From assembly GCA_021831035.1 (NCBI GenBank), contig JAKBNL010000002.1:62001-126000 (forward strand): 64,000 bases of DNA, written 5' to 3'. Below, in pieces: positions 1 through 14,064 of this stretch. Made by a program: the position numbers and the translations under genes. Under the pieces are notes generated by a model that was not told the origin of the DNA, did not search any database, and was given only the letters and a program-made list of their open reading frames with translations. Position 1 is the stretch's first letter. Every line of letters begins with the position of its first letter. Source of the DNA: Actinomycetes bacterium (GTDB taxonomy: Bacteria; Actinomycetota; Acidimicrobiia; Acidimicrobiales; RAAP-2).

Positions 1-86
1 ACGCCGGTGACCTCGGGGGTGAGTGCCTTGAGGGCTCGCAGCGACACCGCCGTGCCGTGGCCGCCTCCGACGGCGACGGCCCTCAT
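1..86 (-). CDS. yvcK: YvcK/CofD-like gluconeogenesis factor, N-terminal fragment
   Basis: Only the first 28 codons are inside the window; the gene runs off the left edge. The fragment begins MRAVAVGGGHGTAVSLRALK, and the glycine-rich GGGHGT stretch is the nucleotide/sugar-binding start of the YvcK (CofD-like) family, which in Firmicutes and actinobacteria is needed for gluconeogenic growth and cell shape. The ATG overlaps the TGA of rapZ (ATGA), so the two are probably translationally coupled. The rapZ-yvcK order is the standard one in actinobacteria, where whiA usually follows. Identity is sound from the start motif and context, but nothing can be said about the rest of the protein. Confidence 0.85.
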   Translation of the reverse strand, partial: MRAVAVGGGHGTAVSLRALKALTPEVTG

Positions 87-928
87 CGGGTGATGTCGCG
101 GTGGAAGGGCGGGTTCTCCAGGCCCAGGCGTCGGGCGATCTCCTCGGCCACCGCCACGCTGCGGTGACGTCCGCCGGTGCAGCCCACGGCGATCGAGAGG
201 TAGGACTTGCCCTCCTTGGCGAAGGCCGGGATCTGCCACTCGAGCAGTCCCACCACCTCGTCGATGAGCCGACGGGCCCCCTCCTGGGCCAGCACGTACT
301 GGGCGACGGGGGCGTCGAGGCCCGTCAGGGGGCGTAGCTCCTCGACCCAGTGGGGATTGGGTAGGAACCGGCAGTCGAAGACCAGGTCGACGTCGCGCGG
401 GATCCCGAAGGCGAAGCCGAAGCTGACCATCGAGACCCGCATGGCCCGACCGTCGCCGGGGGCGGCCACGCTCTCGATGACCCGGCGGCGCAGCTGATTG
501 ACGTTGAGCCCGCCGGTGTCGATCACCAGGTCGGCCGCGTCGCGGATCGGGGCGAGGAGGGCCCGCTCGGCGGCGATCGACTCGGCCAGGGTGGGCGCGT
601 CGATGGGGTGGCGCCGGCGGTTGCCCTCGAAGCGGGCGATCAGCACGTCGTCGGGCGCGTCGAGGAAGAGGATCCGCAGGGCGCCGTGTCGCTCGCGTAG
701 CTCGCGGGCCACCTCGAGCAGGGCGGCCGAGTCGAGGTCCGCCGAACGGCCCACCACGAAGGCCACCCCGGCGTCGCGGGCGCTGCGCGTGCGGGCGAGC
801 TCGCCCACCCGCACCGCCAGTTCCACGGGGAGGTTGTCGATCACGAACCAGCCGAGGTCCTCGAGGGCCGCCGAGGCCGTGGAGCGCCCGGCGCCCGACA
901 TCCCGGTGACCAGCAGGACCTCGCTCAT
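83..928 (-). CDS. rapZ: RapZ/YvcJ-family nucleotide-binding protein
   Basis: This 281-residue protein is close to the usual family length of about 285. A P-loop (GMSGAGRS, residues 9-16) opens the kinase-like N-terminal domain. The C-terminal domain carries the family hallmark GCTGGRHRSV near residue 250. In E. coli RapZ is an RNase E adaptor that binds GlmZ/GlmY RNAs; in Gram-positives the homologue YvcJ is a GTP/ATP-binding protein of less certain role, so the RNA function should not be assumed here. The ATG follows the uvrC stop by one base, and the gene's own stop overlaps yvcK, making a tight uvrA-uvrC-rapZ-yvcK run. Confidence 0.93.
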   Translation of the reverse strand: MSEVLLVTGMSGAGRSTASAALEDLGWFVIDNLPVELAVRVGELARTRSARDAGVAFVVGRSADLDSAALLEVARELRERHGALRILFLDAPDDVLIARFEGNRRRHPIDAPTLAESIAAERALLAPIRDAADLVIDTGGLNVNQLRRRVIESVAAPGDGRAMRVSMVSFGFAFGIPRDVDLVFDCRFLPNPHWVEELRPLTGLDAPVAQYVLAQEGARRLIDEVVGLLEWQIPAFAKEGKSYLSIAVGCTGGRHRSVAVAEEIARRLGLENPPFHRDITR

Positions 929-929
929 C

Positions 930-2776
930 TCACCTCTTCTCGGGCCGGAGCGCCGCCGGCGCGTGCAGGTGATCGTAGAGGCTGGCCGCCACGCTGTCCG
1001 GTAGCCACGACAGGGCCTCGAGCTCCTCGAGGCGGGCGGCGCGCAACGCCTCGAGCGAGCCGAAGTGGCCCATCAACCGCTCCCGGCGGGCCGGACCGAG
1101 CCCCTCGACGCCCTCCAGGGTTGAGGCGACCATCGAGCGGCCCCGTTTGGAGCGGTGGAAGGTGATCGCAAAGCGGTGAGCCTCGTCGCGCACCCGTTGG
1201 ACGAGGTAGAGGGCCTCGCTCCCGCGCTCGAGCGCGATCGGCGTCGCTCGACCCGGTCGGTAGAGGAGCTCCTCGCGCTTGGCCAGCGCCGCGAACTCGA
1301 CGCGCCCCGCCAGGCCCCGCTCGGCGGCGGCCGCCTCGGCGGCGTGCAGCTGGGGCAGGCCCCCGTCGATGATGATCAGGTCGGCCCGCGCGAAGCGCGA
1401 CCCCTCCCCCTCGTCCCAGTGGGCCAGGCGCCGACGCACGACCTCGGCCATGGCGCCGGCGTCGTCGTTGCCGAGCACCTCGCGCACGTTGAAGTGGCGG
1501 TACTCGCCCTTGGCCGCCAGCGCGTCCTCGAAGACGACCATCGAGCCCACGTAGTTCGTCCCCTGCAGGTGGCTCATGTCGAAGCACTCGATCCGGTACG
1601 GCGGGGCGGCGAGGCCCAGCGCCTGACCGAGCTCGAGCAGGGCCCGACTGCGGACGTTGTGGTCGGCCTGACGGCGCAGGCTGTCGCGGGCGACCACCGC
1701 CGCCGCGTCGGTCCGGGCCAGCTCGACCACCCGGCGGCGCTTGCCCCGCCGGGGCGCCACGAGCTCGACCGGCCGGCCCCGCCGGGCGCCGAGGAAAGCG
1801 GCCGCGAGCGCACTCGCCCACCCCGCCCGCTCGACCACCACCACCGGCGGCACCGGCTCGCCCTCGGCGTAGAGGTCGGCCAGCACGTCCTCGAAGAGCT
1901 CCTCGTCGTCCTCGTCCAACGTGCGATCGATGAGGTGCGCCGTGCGCCCGACGATCCGTCCAAAGCGCACCCTGAAGCGCACCAGGGCGGTGCGCGATCC
2001 CTCGGTGGCCGAGGCCACCACGTCGAGGTCGGAGTGGTCGTCGAGGACCACGCTCTGGCTGGCCGAGGCCCGCTCGAGGGCCTCGAGTCCGTCACGCGCG
2101 CGCGCGGCCGCCTCGTAGTGGCGGCTTCGGGCGGCGTCGTCCATCTGGGCGGCCAGCCGGTCGCGCAGGGGTCGCACGTCGCCCTCGAAGAACCGAGCCC
2201 AGGCCTGGACAATCTCCCGGTAGCCCTCCTCGTCGACCTTGCCCGCGCACGGCCCGGAGCACTTGCCGATGTCGTAGAGCAGGCAGGGCCGACCGACCCG
2301 CTCGTGGTAGCGGAACTTGTGGGTCGAGCACGTGCGCAGCGGGAACGCCTGGAGCAATTCGTCCATCGTCGTGCGCAGGGCGCCCACGTCGACGAAGGGG
2401 CCGTAGTAGCGCACCCCCTTCACGTGGGCCCCGCGGGTGAGGTACGGCGCGGCGAAGGGCGTGCGTGAGTCGAGGGCCACGTAGGGGAAGGTCTTGTCGT
2501 CCTTCAGGCGCAGGTTGTAGCGGGGCTGGTTCGCCTTGATGAGCTCGTTCTCGAGGACCAGGGCGTCGAGCTCGCTCGGGGTGACGATCCACTCGACGGC
2601 GGTCGCCTCGTCCATCAACAGCCGCGTCTTCTCCGAGAGGCCGTCGCGGCGCTGGAAGTAACTCGCGAGCCGCTGGGCGAGCACCCGAGCCTTGCCGACG
2701 TAAATCACCTCGCCGCGCGCGTTGCGAAAGAGGTAGCAACCGCTCTGGCGCGGGATGCCGGCCGGCTTGTCGAGCA

Positions 2777-2777
<1 letters not shown>
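930..2777 (-). CDS. uvrC: Excinuclease ABC subunit C
   Basis: UvrC makes both incisions in nucleotide excision repair after UvrB has been loaded on damage. The 615-residue product has the GIY-YIG endonuclease at the N-terminus (GCYLF and VIYVGKA, residues 13-30), a UVR helix pair for UvrB binding (around residues 195-220), the RNase H-like 5' nuclease (IECFDMSH and DLIIIDGG segments) and a C-terminal helix-hairpin-helix (EGVEGLGPARRERL). The open frame extends a further 203 codons upstream, but that part is antisense to uvrA. I chose the GTG at 2777 because it overlaps the uvrA TAG by one base (TAGTG) and places the GIY motif at the normal position. Confidence 0.95.
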
Positions 2778-5611
<2,834 letters not shown>

Positions 5612-5617
5612 CGTCGA

Positions 5618-5623
5618 ACCCTA
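5618..5623 (-). promoter_or_regulatory. -10 box of uvrA (leaderless promoter)
   Basis: TAGGGT on the minus strand ends 6 nt before the uvrA ATG, so transcription would start at or next to the start codon. No TTGACA-like -35 element is obvious. The box lies in the 16-bp gap between uvrB and uvrA. Confidence 0.6.
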
Positions 5624-5627
5624 CCGG

Positions 5628-7620
<1,993 letters not shown>

Positions 7621-7628
<8 letters not shown>

Positions 7629-8223
7629 GACGGGCCCCGGCTCCGAGCGCAGCGAGGGCGTCCTCGAGCGTCCGGTGCAGGTCCTCGATCGAGCCCTCGT
7701 TATCGATCACCCGATCGGCCAGGCGTCGACGCTCCTCGTTGGTCACCTGCGCGGCGATGCGCGCCCGTGCGTCGGACGGGTCCATCCGGCGCTCGGAGCC
7801 CAGGCGGGCGAGCGCGGTCGCGGGCGAGACCTCGAGGGCCCAGACCTCATCCAGGCTCAGCAGGGCGCGGTGCTCAGCCCGGTACAGCGGGAGGGCCACG
7901 AAGGCCACGTCCCCGGATGCCCCCTCGAGGGCGTCGGCCATCACCTCGCCGATCTTCGGGTGGGTGATCGACTCGACCCGGCGGCGGGCCGTCGGGTCCG
8001 AGAAGACGATCGACGCGAGGAAGGCCCGGTCGATCTCCCCGGAGGGGTCGAGCACGGCCGGCCCGAACGCGTCCACCAGGGCCACGAAGGCCGGCCGGCC
8101 CGGGCGCACCACCTCGCGCGCGACCTCGTCGGCGTCGACCACGAGGTAACCCCGCCCCCGCAAGAAGGCGGTGGCCGCCGACTTGCCCGAACCGATCCCC
8201 CCGGCGAGGGCTACACGAATCAC
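7621..8223 (-). CDS. coaE: Dephospho-CoA kinase
   Basis: CoaE phosphorylates the ribose 3'-OH of dephospho-CoA, the last step of coenzyme A synthesis. The 200-residue product starts [15 protein letters not shown], with the P-loop at residues 8-15, and is the normal length for the single-domain enzyme. A longer in-frame reading of 253 codons exists, but the GTG at 8223 is preferred because the P-loop should lie near the N-terminus and because a TACGGT box ends exactly 6 nt upstream. The gene heads a coaE-uvrB unit and diverges from the dpp operon across a 103-bp gap. Confidence 0.93.
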
Positions 8224-8229
8224 CCGTCC

Positions 8230-8235
8230 ACCGTA
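8230..8235 (-). promoter_or_regulatory. -10 box of coaE (leaderless promoter)
   Basis: TACGGT on the minus strand ends 6 nt before the coaE GTG. The spacing fits a transcript that begins at the start codon, and there is no Shine-Dalgarno sequence. Confidence 0.55.
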
Positions 8236-8294
8236 CCCACCGACTGTCACAACCGACCCGACCGGGCTGGTCCGTCGACGCGGGGACCCTTCGC

Positions 8295-8300
8295 TAATGT
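8295..8300 (+). promoter_or_regulatory. Putative -10 box of the dpp operon
   Basis: TAATGT lies 26 nt before the dppB GTG. Unlike the leaderless genes nearby, dppB also has a strong purine-rich ribosome-binding site (AAGGGGGG, 8316-8323), so a short leader is expected. Confidence 0.4.
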
Positions 8301-8326
8301 CCTGAGGAAGTCTCCAAGGGGGGTAG

Positions 8327-9277
8327 GTGGCGCGGTACCTGGCGCGACGGGTGGTCACGCTCGTCGGCATCGTCATCGTCATCTCCGTTGGTGCCTTCTA
8401 CTTGATCCACCTGCTGCCGGGCGACCCGGCGACCGTGATCCTGGGCACCGGGGACAGCCCCCAGAACCGCGCCCGGCTCTACGCGCAGCTCGGTCTCAAC
8501 CGACCAGTCATCGAGCAGTACTTCGTCTGGATCAGGAACGTCCTGCGCGGCAACCTCGGCACCTCGTTCATCAGCCAGGTCCCGGTGTGGACGACGATCC
8601 GCGCCGCGTTGCCGATCGACCTCGAGATGATCGTCCTCAGCCAGATCCTGTCGTTCGCCGTGGCCATCCCGCTCGCCATGAGCAGTGCCAAGCGCCCCGA
8701 CAGCTGGCTCGACCGCTTCCTCGGGGCGTTCAGTTTCACGATGCTCTCCATCCCCGCGTTCATCCTGGTAGTGGTGCTCGTCCTCGTCGTAGCGATCAAG
8801 CTGGCCATCCCCCACACCGGGGTCTCGTCCTACGTGCCCCTGACCCAGGACTGGGTCGCGAACCTCGAGAGCATGGCCCTGCCGTCGGTCGTGCTCGCGA
8901 TCGGCAGCGTGACCGTCTACTACCGGGTCCTGCGCTCGGACCTGATCGCGACGCTGCAGCAGGAGTACATCACCCTGGCGCGCTCCAAGGGGATCAGCCA
9001 GCGCCGCATCCTCTGGCGCCACGCGCTGCGTCCCTCGTCGGTGGCCCTGCTCGGCACGGCCGGGGTCAACATCGGCGGGCTCCTGGCCGGGGGGTTCATC
9101 GTCCAGTACCTGCTCGACATCCCGGGCCTCGGCTACACCCTCGTGAACTCGATCGGCCTCTCGGACTACCTGGTCGTCCAGGGCATCGTCCTCGTCGTGT
9201 CCGTCGGGGTGATCGTCATCAACTTCGTCTTCGACTTCTTGATCACCCTCGTCGACCCGAGGATCGCGCGTGAGTAG
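8327..9277 (+). CDS. dppB: Peptide/nickel-type ABC transporter permease, DppB family
   Basis: This 316-residue inner-membrane permease matches the DppB/OppB family: an N-terminal helix followed by LLPGDPA, several hydrophobic segments, and the coupling loop (ARSKGISQRRILWRHALRPS) that docks on the ATPase. It would form the pore with DppC. The GTG start follows an AAGGGGGG ribosome-binding site. It is the first gene of a four-gene operon with overlapping junctions (8 bp with dppC). No binding-protein gene precedes it, so the substrate cannot be inferred; peptides, nickel or glycosides are all possible for this family. Confidence 0.9.
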   Translation: MARYLARRVVTLVGIVIVISVGAFYLIHLLPGDPATVILGTGDSPQNRARLYAQLGLNRPVIEQYFVWIRNVLRGNLGTSFISQVPVWTTIRAALPIDLEMIVLSQILSFAVAIPLAMSSAKRPDSWLDRFLGAFSFTMLSIPAFILVVVLVLVVAIKLAIPHTGVSSYVPLTQDWVANLESMALPSVVLAIGSVTVYYRVLRSDLIATLQQEYITLARSKGISQRRILWRHALRPSSVALLGTAGVNIGGLLAGGFIVQYLLDIPGLGYTLVNSIGLSDYLVVQGIVLVVSVGVIVINFVFDFLITLVDPRIARE

Positions 9278-10145
9278 CTCCCTCGAGCTCTCCGAACTCG
9301 TCGAAGAGGCGACCGAGACGCCCGACGGACGCCGCCTCGGCGTGTTGTTCTGGCTCTGTGTGGGCTGGCTCGCCCTCAACCTGCTCGCGGCCGTCCTGGC
9401 CAACGTCCTGCCCCTGGAGAACCCCCTCACCCAGAACTACAACGCGGTCAACGCCGGACCGTCGCTGCACCACCTCTTCGGCACCGACGACCTCGGTCGG
9501 GACATCTTCAGCCGTGTCGTCTTCGGCTCGCGCGTGTCGATCGAGGCCGGTCTCGGCTCGATGGTCATCGGTTTCGGCGTCGGGGCGCCGCTGGGAATGC
9601 TCGCCGCCTACCGCCGCGGACGCTTCGACCAGATCCTCACCGTGGTGATGTACGTCGTGCTCGCCTTCCCGGCGATCATCGCCACGATCGCGATCCTCTC
9701 GTTCTGGACCCCACGGACGCTGCTCAAGATCATCGTGGTGATCGGCGTCGCCGCCATCCCCCTCGTCTATCGCGTCATCCGCACGGCCACCCTGGCCGTG
9801 GCGACCCAGGACTTCGTCGTCGCGGCCAGGGTCCAGGGGGCCTCCGACACCCGGATCCTCGTGCGCGAGCTCTTGCCGAACGTCGCCCCCATCGCCGTCT
9901 CGTTCCTGCTCATCGGCGTGGCCACCGTCGTCACCCTCGAGGGATCGCTCGCCTTCCTCGGCCTCTCGGTCGCCCCGCCGACTCCCTCGTGGGGCAACAT
10001 GATCAACGAGAGCCGGACCATCCTGCAGCTGAACCCCTGGCTGGCGCTCTTCCCCGCGGCGGCCATGTGCCTCTTCCTGCTCGCGCTCAACTTCATCGGT
10101 GACCGCCTGCGCACGCACTTCGACGTCACCGAGGGCAAGCTGTGA
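9270..10145 (+). CDS. dppC: Peptide/nickel-type ABC transporter permease, DppC family
   Basis: The 291-residue second permease has the DppC/OppC arrangement: one N-terminal helix (about residues 28-45), a periplasmic segment with FGTDDLGRDIFSRVVFGSR (the family's conserved GTDxxGRD box), then five or so helices and a coupling loop (ARVQGASDTRILVRELLPN). The GTG start overlaps dppB by 8 bp and the stop overlaps dppD by 4 bp (GTGA), so expression is probably coupled throughout the operon. Substrate is unknown without the solute-binding protein. Confidence 0.9.
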   Translation: MSSSLELSELVEEATETPDGRRLGVLFWLCVGWLALNLLAAVLANVLPLENPLTQNYNAVNAGPSLHHLFGTDDLGRDIFSRVVFGSRVSIEAGLGSMVIGFGVGAPLGMLAAYRRGRFDQILTVVMYVVLAFPAIIATIAILSFWTPRTLLKIIVVIGVAAIPLVYRVIRTATLAVATQDFVVAARVQGASDTRILVRELLPNVAPIAVSFLLIGVATVVTLEGSLAFLGLSVAPPTPSWGNMINESRTILQLNPWLALFPAAAMCLFLLALNFIGDRLRTHFDVTEGKL

Positions 10146-11140
10146 GCGAGCCGACCCTGCTGCGCGTGCGCGAGGTCACCACGACCTTCGACACGCCCAC
10201 GGGCCCGCTCACCGCGGTCGACGCGGTGAGCTTCGACCTGGCCGCCCACGAGTCCCTCGGGGTCGTCGGTGAGTCGGGTTCGGGCAAGACCGTCCTCTCG
10301 CGCACGATCATGGGGCTCCAGCCCCGCCGCGGGGTCAGCGTGACCGGCTCGGTGCTGCTAAACGGCACCGAGGTCGTCGGGGCCAGCGAACAGGCCAAGC
10401 GCGAGCTGTGGGGCCGCCAGGTGGCCATGGTCTTCCAGGACCCCATGACCTCGCTCAATCCGGTCGTCAAGGTCGGTAAGCAGATCGACGAGGTGCTGCG
10501 CGTGCGCCTGGGCATGGACCGTTCGGCGGCGCGCGCCCGGGCGATCGAACTGCTCGAGATGGTCGGCATCCCGGCCGCGGCCACGCGCTACAGCGCCTAC
10601 CCCCACTCGCTCTCGGGGGGCATGCGCCAGCGCGTCGTCATCGCCATCGCGCTCGCCGGTTCGCCCCAGCTCCTGCTGGCCGACGAGCCCACGACCGGCC
10701 TCGACGTGACCATCCAGGCCCAGATCTTGAACCTGCTCGACGAAGTCCAGGGTCGCCTGGGCATGTCCACGATTTTGGTGACCCACGACCTCGGGGTCGT
10801 GGCGACGCGCACCCGACGACTGGTCGTGATGTACGCCGGACGCGTGGTCGAGACGGGCACCACCCGCGACGTCTTCGCCCGCCACCGCATGCCCTACACC
10901 CGCGCCCTGCTCGAGAGCTCGCCTAAGGTGTCGAACCCCTCCCACACCCGACTCGCGGCTATTCCCGGCCGACCGCCCAACCTGCTCGACCTGCCGGCCG
11001 GCTGCGCTTTCGCACCGCGTTGCGCCTACGCCACCGAGCGCTGCCACCACGAGCGGCCCGTCCTGGAACCGGCCGACGAAACGGGACACCTCTTCGCCTG
11101 CTTCAACCCCCTGCCCCTACGCGCGGCGAGCCCCTCGTGA
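10142..11140 (+). CDS. dppD: Oligopeptide-type ABC transporter ATPase, DppD family
   Basis: This 332-residue ATPase has Walker A GESGSGKT, the Q-loop VFQDPMTSLNP, the signature LSGGMRQR and Walker B LLLADEPTTGLD, followed by the C-terminal oligopeptide/dipeptide domain with its conserved cysteines (GCAFAPRCAYATERC). That C-terminal domain distinguishes the Dpp/Opp subfamily from other importers. It pairs with DppF to power the DppBC pore. The GTG overlaps the dppC TGA, and the TGA overlaps the dppF GTG. Confidence 0.92.
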   Translation: MSEPTLLRVREVTTTFDTPTGPLTAVDAVSFDLAAHESLGVVGESGSGKTVLSRTIMGLQPRRGVSVTGSVLLNGTEVVGASEQAKRELWGRQVAMVFQDPMTSLNPVVKVGKQIDEVLRVRLGMDRSAARARAIELLEMVGIPAAATRYSAYPHSLSGGMRQRVVIAIALAGSPQLLLADEPTTGLDVTIQAQILNLLDEVQGRLGMSTILVTHDLGVVATRTRRLVVMYAGRVVETGTTRDVFARHRMPYTRALLESSPKVSNPSHTRLAAIPGRPPNLLDLPAGCAFAPRCAYATERCHHERPVLEPADETGHLFACFNPLPLRAASPS

Positions 11141-12159
11141 GCGAGAACCTCTTGTCGGTGCGTGACCTGACGGTGACGTTCGGTCCCCGGGGCCGACGCG
11201 TGAGCGCCGTCGACGGCGTCAGCTTCGACGTCGCGGTCGGTGAGACCCTCGGACTCGTCGGCGAGTCGGGATGCGGCAAATCGACGACGGGCCGGGCCCT
11301 CATGCGCGTCGTGGAGCCCACCTCCGGCACGGTCACCCTGGAGGGGCTCGACCTCACGGCGGCCTCGGGCCGGACGCTGCGCGAACGACGCACCGCCATG
11401 CAGATGATCTTCCAGGATCCCATCAGCTCGCTCAACCCGCGCCGGCGGGCCCGCGACATCGTGGCGGAGCCCCTGGACTGCTGGAAGCGCGCCACGGGCG
11501 AGGAGCGCCGCCGGATCGTCGACGACCTCTTGACCCAGGTGGGCATCGACCCGGTCGCCTACGGCGACCGCTACGCCCGCCAGTTCTCCGGGGGTCAGTG
11601 CCAGCGCATCTCCATCGCGCGGGCCCTCGCCATGCGCCCGAAGCTGCTCATCTGCGATGAGGTGGTCTCGGCCCTCGACGTGTCGGTCCAGGCCCAGATC
11701 CTCAACCTGCTCGAGGACCTCAAGGCCGAGTACGGGTTGACACTGCTCTTCATCGCCCACGACCTCGCGGTGGTGAAGAACATCTCGGACCGGGTCGCCG
11801 TTATGTACCTCGGCCGACTCTGCGAGATCGGCCCGGCGGACACCCTCTACGCCGCGCCGGCCCACCCCTACACCCGCTTCCTCCTGGGTGCGGCCCTGGA
11901 GGCCGACCCCGAGGCGCCCCGTCGTCACGAGATCCTCGAGGGCGAGCCCCCGAGCCCGCTCGACCCGCCCTCGGGCTGTCGATTCCGCACGCGCTGCCCC
12001 TTCGCCACCGAGCGCTGTGCGAACGAGACCCCCGCGCTCACCGAGGTGGCCCCCGGGCACCGCGTGGCCTGTCACTACCCACTTCGCGTCACGGTGACGC
12101 CGGGCCCGGCGACGACGAGGACCGGTCCCACCGGTTCGGGCCCGTCCGACGCGACTTAG
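11137..12159 (+). CDS. dppF: Oligopeptide-type ABC transporter ATPase, DppF family
   Basis: The second ATPase of the operon (340 residues) has Walker A GESGCGKST, Q-loop IFQDPISSLNP, signature FSGGQCQRISIARAL, Walker B LLICDEVVSALD and a C-terminal cysteine motif (GCRFRTRCPFATERC). I placed the start at the GTG (11137) inside the dppD stop (GTGA overlap); an in-frame upstream start at 11020 would lie deep inside dppD. The last ~20 residues (TPGPATTRTGPTGSGPSDAT) are low complexity. The stop shares 4 bp with the convergent pseudogene. Confidence 0.92.
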   Translation: MSENLLSVRDLTVTFGPRGRRVSAVDGVSFDVAVGETLGLVGESGCGKSTTGRALMRVVEPTSGTVTLEGLDLTAASGRTLRERRTAMQMIFQDPISSLNPRRRARDIVAEPLDCWKRATGEERRRIVDDLLTQVGIDPVAYGDRYARQFSGGQCQRISIARALAMRPKLLICDEVVSALDVSVQAQILNLLEDLKAEYGLTLLFIAHDLAVVKNISDRVAVMYLGRLCEIGPADTLYAAPAHPYTRFLLGAALEADPEAPRRHEILEGEPPSPLDPPSGCRFRTRCPFATERCANETPALTEVAPGHRVACHYPLRVTVTPGPATTRTGPTGSGPSDAT

Positions 12160-12563
12160 CCGACGGCCCGCTGCACCAGGGCGAGGAGGCGCTTCTTGTC
12201 CGCGGCCGTCAGCGCCGTGACCGCGTAGGCGGTCGGCCAGAGGTGGCCCTCGTCGAGGTGCGCGACCTCTTGGAAGCCGATGGTGGCGTAGCGCACCTTG
12301 AACGTGGCGGCGCTCTGGAAGAAGACCACGACCTTGCCCTCGTCGTTGGCGTACGCCGGCATCCCGTACCACGTCTTGGGTCGCAGCGTCGTGTGACGGG
12401 TCACTAGCTCGTCGAGCGTCTCGGCCAACTCGCGGTCGCGTCCGGTCATCTCGGCGATCGCCGCCCGGCAGGCGGCCGCCTAGTCCGCGCCCTGGGCCGC
12501 CGCCTTGGCCTCGGCCAGCGCGGCGCGCATCGCCGCGCGCTCTTCTTTGGAGAACGCCGCCAC
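12156..12563 (-). pseudogene. DUF1801/YdhG-like protein interrupted by an in-frame stop
   Basis: A DUF1801-type (YdhG-like, sometimes called iron-chaperone-like) reading frame starts at a GTG at 12563 behind a strong GAGGGGAGGGG ribosome-binding site and reads MAAFSKEERAAMRAALAEAK. It meets a TAG at 12480-12482 after 27 codons. The same frame then continues as IAEMTGRDRELAETLDELV and TWYGMPAYA to 12156, matching the rest of the family without a frame shift. So one nonsense codon separates a normal N-terminus from an intact C-terminal domain. The 97-codon remainder could restart at the ATG at 12449, but no ribosome-binding site precedes it. A sequencing error or stop-codon readthrough are alternatives. 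Confidence 0.7.
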
Positions 12564-12613
12564 GTCCCCTCCCCTCGTCGGGCTACCGCTGGGCGCCCGC
12601 GACGCGCGGGTCC

Positions 12614-13987
12614 CTAGACGACCGGCTCGCCGGTCGCCTCGTCGTCGGGCTCGTCGCCGGGCGCCGCGGCCGCGGCGTCCTCAGCGGGGCCCTCACCCTC
12701 GACGCCCAGGTCGGCCCAGGCGGCCTGGCCCTCGGACTCGGGGGTGAACTCGCCGTACTCGAGCTGGCCGATGTAGTTGCCCTCCTCGTCGTAGGCGTGA
12801 CTCCCGAAGGCCTCGCGGTACTCCTCGGAGACCTCGCCGCCTTCGGCCGCCTGCTTGATCGACAGGCTGATGCGCCGCCGGCCCGTGTCGAGCTCGATGA
12901 TCTTCACCCAGAGCTCCTCGCCGACGGTGACCACCTGCTCGGGCGACTCGACGTGGTGGGCGGCCATCTCCGAGATGTGGACCAGGCCCTCGATACCGTC
13001 TCCCACCTGGACGAAGGCGCCGAAGGGGACGAGCTTGGTGACCCGCCCGTAGACCAGCTGGTTGACGGCGTGCGTGTCGGCGAAGACCTGCCACGGGTCG
13101 GACTGGGTGGCCTTGAGCGAGAGCGAGATGCGCTCCTTGGCGAAGTCCACGTCGAGGACCTCGACGTCGACCTCGTCGCCGACCGAGACGACCTGGCTCG
13201 GGTGGTCGATGTGCTTCCAACTGAGCTCGCTGACGTGGATGAGCCCGTCCATCCCGCCGAGGTCGACGAAGGCGCCGAAGTTGACGACCGAGCTCACCAC
13301 GCCGTGACGCCGCTCACCCGGCTTGAGGTTGGCGAGGAAGTCCCCGCGCTGCTCCTTCTGGGTCTCCTCCAGCCACGCCCGCCGGCTGAGGACGACGTTG
13401 TTGCGGTTGCGGTCGAGCTCGATGATCTTCGCCTCGACGGTCTTGCCGATGTAGGGCTGGAGGTCGCGCACGCGGCGCAGCTCGACGAGCGACGCCGGCA
13501 AGAAGCCGCGCAGGCCGATGTCGACGATGAGCCCGCCCTTGACGACCTCGATGACGATGCCCTTGACCACCTCGTCCTTGGCCTTCAGCTCTTCGATCGT
13601 GACCCAGGCCTTCTCGTACTGGGCCCGCTTCTTCGACAGGACCAGGCGGCCCTCCTTGTCCTCCTTCTGCAGGACCAGGCACTCGACGCGCTCGCCGAGG
13701 CTCACGATCTCGGAGGGGTCGACGTCGTTGCGGATCGAGAGCTCGCGCGCCGGGATCACGCCCTCGGACTTGAAGCCGATGTCGAGGAGCACCTCGTCGC
13801 GGTCGATCTTGACGACGGTGCCCGCCACCAGGTCGCCGTCGTCGAACTCGAGCACGCTGTCGCCCACCAGGGCGGCCAGGTCCGCGTCGGGGAGGTTGTC
13901 CTCGGTGACGGCGCGCGGGACGTACACCCCCTGCTCGTCGAAGACGCCCATCGGCTGGGCGGAGAGGAGGCCGGCGGAATCGGTCAT
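12614..13987 (-). CDS. rpsA: 30S ribosomal protein S1
   Basis: S1 binds mRNA on the 30S subunit. The 457-residue product contains four S1 (OB-fold) repeats, beginning around GDLVAGTVVKIDRDEVLLDIG, KGIVIEVVKGGLIVDIG, HGVVSSVVNFGAFVDLG and YGRVTKLVPFGAFVQVG, the four-repeat form usual in actinobacteria. The acidic tail (after about residue 400) is rich in E, D and A. The frame is open back to a GTG at 14074, but the ATG at 13987 has GAAAG at a proper 7-nt distance, which decides the start (MTDSAGLLSA). The gene follows polA with its own TAGAAT box, leaving a leader of roughly 70 nt. Confidence 0.93.
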   Translation of the reverse strand: MTDSAGLLSAQPMGVFDEQGVYVPRAVTEDNLPDADLAALVGDSVLEFDDGDLVAGTVVKIDRDEVLLDIGFKSEGVIPARELSIRNDVDPSEIVSLGERVECLVLQKEDKEGRLVLSKKRAQYEKAWVTIEELKAKDEVVKGIVIEVVKGGLIVDIGLRGFLPASLVELRRVRDLQPYIGKTVEAKIIELDRNRNNVVLSRRAWLEETQKEQRGDFLANLKPGERRHGVVSSVVNFGAFVDLGGMDGLIHVSELSWKHIDHPSQVVSVGDEVDVEVLDVDFAKERISLSLKATQSDPWQVFADTHAVNQLVYGRVTKLVPFGAFVQVGDGIEGLVHISEMAAHHVESPEQVVTVGEELWVKIIELDTGRRRISLSIKQAAEGGEVSEEYREAFGSHAYDEEGNYIGQLEYGEFTPESEGQAAWADLGVEGEGPAEDAAAAAPGDEPDDEATGEPVV

Positions 13988-14064
13988 CGCCATACTTTCG
14001 GGTGACCACACCGGGGTCTGACTAGGGGACACGGGGCGGGCCTCCGGTGTCGGCCCGACGGACG

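Noticed and set aside
12099..12110. Palindrome GCCGGGCCCGGC as a dpp operon terminator
   Set aside because: It lies within the dppF coding region and is not followed by a T-run.
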